DNA from: Irpex lacteus
Lineage: Eukaryota > Basidiomycota > Agaricomycetes > Polyporales > Irpicaceae
NCBI GenBank assembly: GCA_001986395.2
Contig: MQVO02000115.1
Coordinates: forward strand, 1-28,175
Length of the DNA stretch: 28,175 bases
Direction of reading: 5' to 3'
Each line of letters opens with the position of its first letter. Positions within the stretch are counted from its first letter, which is position 1. Below are positions 23,680 to 28,175 of this stretch, piece after piece. The position numbers were made by a program, and so were the translations under genes. The notes beneath the pieces were generated by a model that saw only the letters and a program-made list of their open reading frames with translations, was not told the origin of the DNA and did not search any database.

Positions 23680-23751
23680 AGGGTTAAGAAGGAATTGAAC
23701 CTTAATATAAGTTTTGCAGACCTACTACAGAACCATCTGTAAACTCAACCC
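23680..23751 (-). tRNA. trnC: tRNA-Cys(GCA)
   Basis: The acceptor GGGTTGA pairs with TTAACCC. The anticodon arm is TAGGT-CTGCAAA-ACTTA (anticodon GCA), and the T arm is TAAGG-TTCAATT-CCTTC-like. A short AGCCACT/AGTGGCT hairpin lies just upstream in its own sense (23754-23775). Confidence 0.85.
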
Positions 23752-24038
23752 ATAGCCACTTTGTGGTCAGTGGCTTGATACTTTTTTATTTAAATTTAAT
23801 TTAAAATAAAAAAGAAAATAATAATGAGAGTATTAGCCCCAGATTAATTAATTTTATCTGAATATATATATCCCTTTTACTATGTATAATTTAATAAATT
23901 TAAAAAAAATTCCGTTTTAAGTTTGATGGGCAAATCAATTTGTATAACTTTTCCAAATTTAAAATCTAACAAGCAATAATTTGTTAGAGTTCAAATGAGT
24001 AACTATAAAATAGTATGTAAAAATAATTATATATTAAA

Positions 24039-24106
24039 TTAATTAATTATCCCGGTATTATTAAAATTTAATTAAATTAAATTTTAATTAGAGCCTAGTT
24101 TTTTTA
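24039..24106. repeat. Palindromic element (E19), long-centre class
   Basis: TTAATTAATTATCCCGGTAT, the (TTAAA) palindrome, TTAGAGCCTAGTTTTTTT. Almost identical to the E12 right part. The left CCCCAAAA terminus is eroded. Confidence 0.8.
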
Positions 24107-24140
24107 GGTAAAATAAATATAGTTTGGTGAGCACTCAATT

Positions 24141-24395
24141 TTCTATGGAAGTCCTATTCTCAACTTGTAGGTCACCACCTAGGAGATGGTTCTCTGGCTA
24201 TGACACAAACATCTATTATTCCGTATTTTTTTTAATGGACTCAAACTGCTAAGCGGCTCAGTTATGTTTGGTCTGTTTAAACAACACTACAACATTACTA
24301 CGGTCGGTTTACTCGGTATGTCTCAGCATACCAAAAGGGAATTCATGTACCATTCTTTCAAGTAATAACTCGAAATTATCCACAACTTACCTCAA
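24141..24395 (+). pseudogene. LAGLIDADG endonuclease remnant cut by element E20
   Basis: The frame reads WKSYSQLVGHHLGDGSLAMT, QTSIIPYFF, a stop, WTQTAKRLSYVWSV, a stop, TTLQHYYGRFTRYVSAYQKG and IHVPFFQVITRNYPQLTS. 'QLVGhHLGDGSL' is the first LAGLIDADG helix, and 'YxxGixVxFFQViTRnyPqLT' is the usual strand-helix continuation. Arginines are CGG/CGA, unlike resident genes. Coding similarity ends exactly where palindromic element E20 begins. Two in-frame TAA codons make it non-functional. Confidence 0.72.
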
Positions 24396-24443
24396 CCCCA
24401 AAAAAACTAGTTAGAATTAATTCTAATTCCTAGTTTTTTGGGG
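24396..24443. repeat. Palindromic element (E20), near-perfect
   Basis: Same 48-base sequence as E8: CCCCAAAAAAACTAG, TTAGAATTAATTCTAA, TTCCTAGTTTTTTGGGG. It terminates the endonuclease remnant. I see no clear target-site duplication in the flanks (CCTCAA and ATTTAT). Confidence 0.93.
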
Positions 24444-24588
24444 ATTTATCTCTTTGTTATCGGTTCAAGAGTTTATAATTTTAATAGAATTTAAACCCCT
24501 TTGTACAAACTCACGCTTTCTTTATCTTAAAGTAAAACGGGGGTTATACAAATTTAAATTTTATTTTTACTAAAGAAAGGGAGCCTAT

Positions 24589-25203
24589 TTATCTATTAGT
24601 AGTTTTTTTAGAGATAAATATAGGTGCTACCATTGCTAATAATAATATTAAACTAGTTATAATTAACCAGAATGCTCCTAATGTATAAAGACTTTGACCT
24701 ACAGCTTGTACTTGTAAAAAGTTAACAAAAGTAGTATCCACAGTTACTGGATTAAATGCATTAAATACAACATTAGCACTAGATATATTAGAATCTAAAA
24801 AGAATCCATTTAAATTAGTTAATGTATTTAAAAATGTTGATAATAAAGACACATCACTAACTGTAAAAGGTGTTATAGTAAAAAATTCATAAATAAATAA
24901 AGAACCAATGGCTAATGCTAAAGGTAAATTTTTAGTATATTGACTACCAGCATCTAAAATATCTGTTAATTTTATGTTTATCATCATTATAACAAATAAG
25001 AATAAAACTGCAATGGCACCAATATATACAATAATATAAGAAATACCTATAAAACCTATACCCGATAAGATTAAATATCCAGCTGCATTAACAAATACAG
25101 AGATTAAAAAAATTACAGCAATTACTGGATTTTTAGATGTAATTACTAAAACACTAGAAAGTAGAGAACCAAAAGCTAATAAATCTATAAAAATATTTTT
25201 CAT
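24589..25203 (-). CDS. nad6: NADH dehydrogenase subunit 6
   Basis: 204 residues with five membrane helices, normal for the fungal protein. Subunit 6 is a membrane subunit of complex I next to subunits 4L and 1. Signatures are the N-terminal SKNPVIAVIFLISVFVNAAG segment and the third-helix motif GISYIIVYIGAIAVLFLFVI with its pi-bulge glycine and tyrosine, followed by MMIN. A hydrophilic loop (about 115-160) separates the final helix, LGAFWLIITSLILLLAMVAP, before KKTTNR. Codons are AT-rich resident type. No intron. It starts at ATG 25203 and lies alone on the minus strand between an endonuclease remnant and tRNA-Ser. Confidence 0.95.
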   Translation of the reverse strand: MKNIFIDLLAFGSLLSSVLVITSKNPVIAVIFLISVFVNAAGYLILSGIGFIGISYIIVYIGAIAVLFLFVIMMINIKLTDILDAGSQYTKNLPLALAIGSLFIYEFFTITPFTVSDVSLLSTFLNTLTNLNGFFLDSNISSANVVFNAFNPVTVDTTFVNFLQVQAVGQSLYTLGAFWLIITSLILLLAMVAPIFISKKTTNR

Positions 25204-25786
25204 GTTAAAGTTTAAATTTTGATTTAGCCTATATAATTTATTTTATAAGATAAAATTATACTCGATTATATTTTACCTTTAACTATATCCTATGATTTTA
25301 TTAAAAAAATATACAATCAGTGGATGCTGTTCCCTTCCCCTTTGTCCATCCCATTTTATAATTAAAAAGGAGAGAAGGAAAAAGAGTAGTGGTTAGATAA
25401 TTGCTAATATATACAGACAAAAGGCTGTAGACAAGATATAAATATATCAAGTAGGTTTAACCTAGAATATTTGATAAAATAATATTTTATATAATTAAAT
25501 ATAACAAAAAAACTAATTATTTCTGTCCACAATCCAATCCACACTCCACTCCACAATCCACAAAGTGGGCTGGGGTGGAGTGGATTGGGCTGGACCTAGT
25601 TTTTTTATGACTAATTTATTTAATTATACAATTTCTATTCCCTTATTTTTATTTTGTAAAGAAAAAGAGAATGAGACTAAATAATTAAATAAAACTCTAT
25701 AATTTTTCTTTATTTTTAATATTTTATTTAAAATAAAGGATAGGAGAGTAAAAAGTAAAGTATACTTATTTAGTTTATTTTATTAT
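25204..25786. other. Spacer between nad6 and trnS holding element E21
   Basis: No gene visible. It includes an A/T hairpin with GGAGAGAAGG near 25370 and the GC-centred element E21. Confidence 0.6.
25505..25606. repeat. Palindromic element (E21) with long GC centre
   Basis: CAAAAAAACTAATTATTTC opens and CCTAGTTTTTTTATG closes the element. The centre is a strong stem: GTCCACAATCCAATCCACAC and CCACTCCACAATCCACA against AGTGGGCTGGGGTGGAGTGG and GATTGGGCTGGAC. It shares 27 bases with the free GC cluster at 6964, showing that GC clusters move inside the palindromic termini. Confidence 0.88.
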
Positions 25787-25866
25787 CGGAATAGAGAGGA
25801 ATCGAACCTCCAAGGGTTGCCCCAGACAATTAGCAATCGTATTAACTTACCAGTGAAAACTATTCC
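25787..25866 (-). tRNA. trnS: tRNA-Ser(GCU)
   Basis: A type II tRNA. The acceptor GGAATAG pairs perfectly with CTATTCC. The anticodon loop TTGCTAA carries anticodon GCT on a four-pair stem with a G-U. The variable arm is GGG-CAA-CCC and the T arm is GGAGG-TTCGATT-CCTCT. It decodes AGY. Confidence 0.85.
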
Positions 25867-26005
25867 TTAAATATAGCCTTTATTTCTTTTTTATTTTCTT
25901 AAGAAAATAAAAAGGCTTAATTAATTAATAAAGGTAAGTGCGTATGGGGTATTAATACATAATATAATTTTACTAAACTATATTATAAATACATACCTGA
26001 TACTA

Positions 26006-26227
26006 TTATGAGTATAATAATAAGAAAGCGATCATTAAAGAGAATAATCCAGTTGCTTCGGCTAGAGCAAATCCTAAGATTGCGTAACTGAATAATTGAT
26101 TTTTAATTTGAGGGTTTCTTGCTGTTGATGCAATTAAAGAAGAGAAGATTAATCCAATCCCTGCTCCTGCTCCAATTAAACCAGAGCAAGCTAATCCTGC
26201 TCCTAAATATTTAGCTGCTGTTAACAT
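26006..26227 (-). CDS. atp9: ATP synthase subunit 9 (c-ring subunit)
   Basis: 73 residues, the standard length, forming a two-helix hairpin. Helix 1 carries the [10 protein letters not shown] glycine motif, the polar loop is ARNPQIKNQ (R37-N38-P39-Q40), and helix 2 carries the essential proton-binding glutamate E57 in [11 protein letters not shown]. Ten or so copies form the rotor ring of complex V in the inner membrane. ATG at 26227. Codon use is resident-like. It lies 140 bases upstream of tRNA-Ser on the same strand. No intron. Confidence 0.97.
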   Translation of the reverse strand: MLTAAKYLGAGLACSGLIGAGAGIGLIFSSLIASTARNPQIKNQLFSYAILGFALAEATGLFSLMIAFLLLYS

Positions 26228-26528
26228 ATTTAAAATATGAGAACAGTAAGATAGTGTCTGAAATTAGAAATTAAATAACTAATATCAAAGTTATAAGAAT
26301 CCTTTACCCCCTTTACTTCCTTATCATTTTCCCTTAATAAGGAAAAATGGCATAGGAAGATATGATAGAGGGGTATGGACATAATTCCTTTTTATATCCT
26401 TATTATTATTTTTATTTTTTGTATTTTCCCTTTTATTTTTTTTAAAAGGGGGGGGTATAAAATTAAAAAAAAGGGGTAAAGTAAATAGTTTAATTTAATT
26501 TATCTAACTTTAAATAAGATTACACGAC
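26228..26528. other. Hairpin-rich spacer
   Basis: CTTATCATTTTTCCCTTAAT-type and CCCTTTTA/TAAAAGGGG stem-loops, no gene seen. At its right end the DNA changes to a GC-richer style. Confidence 0.5.
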
Positions 26529-26775
26529 GACACTTCTAATACAGTACCTGTATTTACTGAAAAGGATGGTGTATGTGTACAACATAATTCCATGGAACAA
26601 GTAGCAGTTTGGCTAAGTGGACAACTAGATCGTGATGTAAACCCTCGACAAGTCTCACTGGCAGCTAAGAGCCCAACTCGAAGTGTGTCAGGGTATCGTA
26701 TTATTCGTTCTAACACACCTCTAGGTACTCTAAGAACTTTGATGATAAGTCATAGTGCTACTTCCCTCTCCTCCC
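26529..26775 (+). pseudogene. Homing-endonuclease DNA-binding tail (NUMOD-like) with CGN codons
   Basis: The open frame reads DTSNTVPVFTEKDGVCVQHN, SMEQVAVWLSGQLDRDVNPR, QVSLAAKSPTRSVSGYRIIR and SNTPLGTLRTL. The pattern 'f.SMeqvAxxLsg..nvnprqvsxAaks...v.GyrI.rs' fits a helix-turn-helix tail repeat of intron endonucleases. There is no catalytic domain. Arginines are CGT/CGA in most positions, so it belongs to the second codon-usage class. A poly(T)/poly(A) hairpin ends it at 26776. Confidence 0.5.
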
Positions 26776-26854
26776 CTTTTTTTTATATTAAAAAAAAAGG
26801 ATAAGCAATAATTATATAATTATGTGATTTGTATAGTATAGCGATTATTTGATG

Positions 26855-26924
26855 TCGCCTTTCGTATAATGGTAGTACACCTGTCTTCGAAACAGTGAAT
26901 ATAGGTTCGATTCCTATAAGGCGT
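26855..26924 (+). tRNA. trnR: tRNA-Arg(UCG)
   Basis: The acceptor TCGCCTT pairs with AAGGCGT (outermost pair T-T). The D arm is GTAT/GTAC. The anticodon arm CTGT-CTTCGAA-ACAG carries anticodon TCG, and the T arm ATAGG-TTCGATT-CCTAT is perfect. It would read all CGN codons. It lies inside a GC-richer block whose protein fragments use CGN arginines, so it was probably acquired with them. Resident tRNA-Arg genes have anticodons ACG and UCU. Confidence 0.82.
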
Positions 26925-26935
26925 TGTGACATATG

Positions 26936-27007
26936 GCGAGTATAGTATAGTGGTTAGTATGTCTTCCTTCCAAGTAGATGGCTTCAGTTCGATTCTGAAT
27001 ACTCGTA
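26936..27007 (+). tRNA. trnG: tRNA-Gly(UCC)
   Basis: The acceptor GCGAGTA pairs with TACTCGT (first pair G-U). The anticodon loop CTTCCAA carries anticodon TCC, with one T-T mismatch in its stem. The T arm TTCAG-TTCGATT-CTGAA is perfect. It lies 11 bases after tRNA-Arg(UCG), in the same GC-richer block. Confidence 0.85.
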
Positions 27008-27345
27008 TTATCACACCCTTGACGTTCTCACTTTCGCCTTCTTTAATAAGAATTGTCAGCGACCACAGCGATGCTAGTACTAAGTATTTTCTCTCTTATG
27101 ATGGCCGTAGCGCTTCCTAACGTACAACTATCTCCTATTCTACTAACTCGAGTAACTTCACTAGTACTACTTTACTTGCTGCACTATCTTATAATGCTCT
27201 AGATCTTCAAGGTATTGGGGAAGGTGGTGAAGGAAACTTATCTTTGATTCCGATACTTTTTAAGAACTCAGACAGGTGACAGCTTAGGCCAGTTTTTCTA
27301 TTACATTACGCATACCTGGTACAAAATAAGGCTCCTTTCCTTCGC
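27008..27345 (+). pseudogene. GC-richer decayed ORF fragments
   Basis: One frame reads SLIRIVSDHSDASTKYFLSY, DGRSAS, a stop, NSSNFTSTTLLAALSYNALD and LQGIGEGGEGNLSLIPILFK, up to about 27280. The next frame continues as DSLGQFFYYITHTWYKIRLL SFAG and a stop. The second frame looks like the direct continuation after a one-base shift. The sequence is serine/threonine-rich and then aromatic. I do not recognise the protein. Style matches the tRNA-Arg(UCG) block. Confidence 0.35.
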
Positions 27346-27594
27346 AGGCTAAAAATAAAATACTATAATAAAAAAGGTAACCAAGTATTACTTCATCCGG
27401 GCATAGAGACCTTCATTCTAAAATAACCTCCCGTTCCCTTTTTTTAAATTTTTAATTAAAAAAAGGAGAGATGATTGTTATAATTAATCGTGGTTGTTTT
27501 AACAATGAGTTAAATCCTTATTTTGTAACAGAATTTGTCGTTGCGATAGGGGTAGAGTCTTTTTCTGTTTTACTTCCCTTTTTTTACTTAAATA

Positions 27595-28175
27595 TTTAAT
27601 TAATTATCCTAATTCTAAAATTAATCCAATTATTTTCAATGGTAAATTAATGGGAATTTCATTTAGATATAAAAGATTCTGAGAAAATAATTTCTATTAA
27701 ATTTAAAGATAGTTATCTATTATTGCCAATGCCGTTGAGAAAATTATGTAATTATTTCTCAGTTCCAACTGCAAAAACTTACTTCCCATTCTTATTATCT
27801 GATATAAAATATATTGGACCATTCCCTTCATTTGATTTATTTACTGAGATTTCTATAGATAAATATAATGAAATTAAAGAATTACATGGGGATAGACCAT
27901 GGAGCTTCAGAGAAGAAGCAATTAAATATTGTGAAATTGATTGTATAGCTTTATTTCAAGTTCTAGAAGCCTTTAATAATTTAATTCATTATGAATTTAA
28001 AGTTAATATCCATGGATCTCTAACTCTACCTTCTTTAGCTATGAAAAATCTATAAATCTAGTTTTATGCCAAAAGATACAGTCTATCAAATTTTAGGTAT
28101 AGTGGAATGGGATATTAGATAATGTTACACTGGTGGTGCTGTGGATGTTTATATCAACCATAATGGTAGAGATTT
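27595..28175 (+). pseudogene. dpo: Family B DNA polymerase pseudogene (exonuclease III to polymerase entry), runs off the window
   Basis: Successive frames read NYPNSKINPIIFNGKLMGIS, then (shift) IKFKDSYLLLPMPLRKLCNY, TAKTYFPFLLSDIKYIGPFP and SWREEAI-like SFREEAIKYCEIDCIALFQV. YCEIDCIAL is the Exo III (Y-x3-D) motif of protein-primed family B polymerases. After MKNL a stop appears, but another frame continues SSFMPKDTVYQILGIVEWDI, a stop, then CYTGGAVDVYINHNGRD, the conserved 'SYxGGxVDVY' block that starts the polymerase domain. At least two frameshifts and one nonsense codon are present. Codons are AT-rich resident style. Such genes derive from integrated linear plasmids. Confidence 0.78.

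Noticed and set aside
26510..27014. Minus-strand frames at 26510-26716 and 26820-27014, and the plus frame at 26926-27120
   Set aside because: They overlap the NUMOD-like fragment, tRNA-Arg(UCG) and tRNA-Gly(UCC) in antisense or across tRNA ends. Chance frames in GC-richer DNA.
1..28175. CRISPR arrays, bacterial operons or rRNA genes
   Set aside because: No spaced direct repeats of CRISPR type, no Shine-Dalgarno-led operons and no recognisable rRNA core were seen. The content is mitochondrial throughout.

Overview
The window is fungal mitochondrial DNA, most probably from an Agaricomycete (Basidiomycota). It is very AT-rich, carries cob, nad1, nad6, atp9, nad3, atp8 and a cox2 exon with many mitochondrial tRNAs, and reads TGA as tryptophan (atp8 and a nad5 remnant). 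The cob and hypothetical-ORF sequences look basidiomycete. I cannot name the species.

Layout. 1-5.4 kb: fragment of a membrane ORF, trnV and trnH (-), trnA (+), two defective tRNA copies, then decayed DNA-polymerase, homing-endonuclease and nad5 pieces. 5.4-7.6 kb: cox2 5' exon (-), a GC-rich cluster, and trnE-trnM-trnL (-). 7.7-13.1 kb: a gene graveyard holding a broken membrane ORF, a nad5 pseudogene, trnR(ACG), GIY-YIG and NUMOD tails, a small intact-looking membrane ORF and an atp6 3' end. 13.7-14.7 kb (-): a GC-richer block of nad4L, LAGLIDADG-NUMOD1 and a solitary cob exon. 14.8-16.2 kb (+): repeats around atp8-trnI-trnF, then nad3 whose 3' end runs into a cox1 exon/intron-ORF fragment. 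16.3-18.2 kb: DNA polymerase remnant (-), an unknown ORF, a second trnI, hairpin-rich spacer. 18.3-19.4 kb: intact cob (+). 19.4-21.4 kb: decayed ORFs. 21.4-26.2 kb (-): nad1, trnR(UCU), trnC, nad6, trnS(GCU), atp9, with an endonuclease remnant on the + strand. 26.5-28.2 kb (+): a second GC-richer block with trnR(UCG) and trnG(UCC), then a DNA polymerase pseudogene running off the edge.

Two things stand out. First, about 20 copies or partial copies of a short palindromic element lie through the window. Its ends are CCCCAAAAAAACTAG and CTAGTTTTTTTGGGG, with at least four interchangeable centres. Copies cut through or abut nad5, atp6, an endonuclease and several ORFs. Second, several gene fragments (cob exon, cox1 exon, nad4L, endonucleases) use CGN arginine codons and a more GC-rich style, while resident cob uses only AGA/AGG. 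They look like captured foreign or anciently divergent mitochondrial DNA, and a tRNA-Arg(UCG) able to read CGN lies inside one such block.

The intact genes encode parts of respiratory complexes I, III and V. cox2 and nad3 are incomplete as they stand here, so either the remaining exons or intact copies lie outside the window, or expression is unusual.
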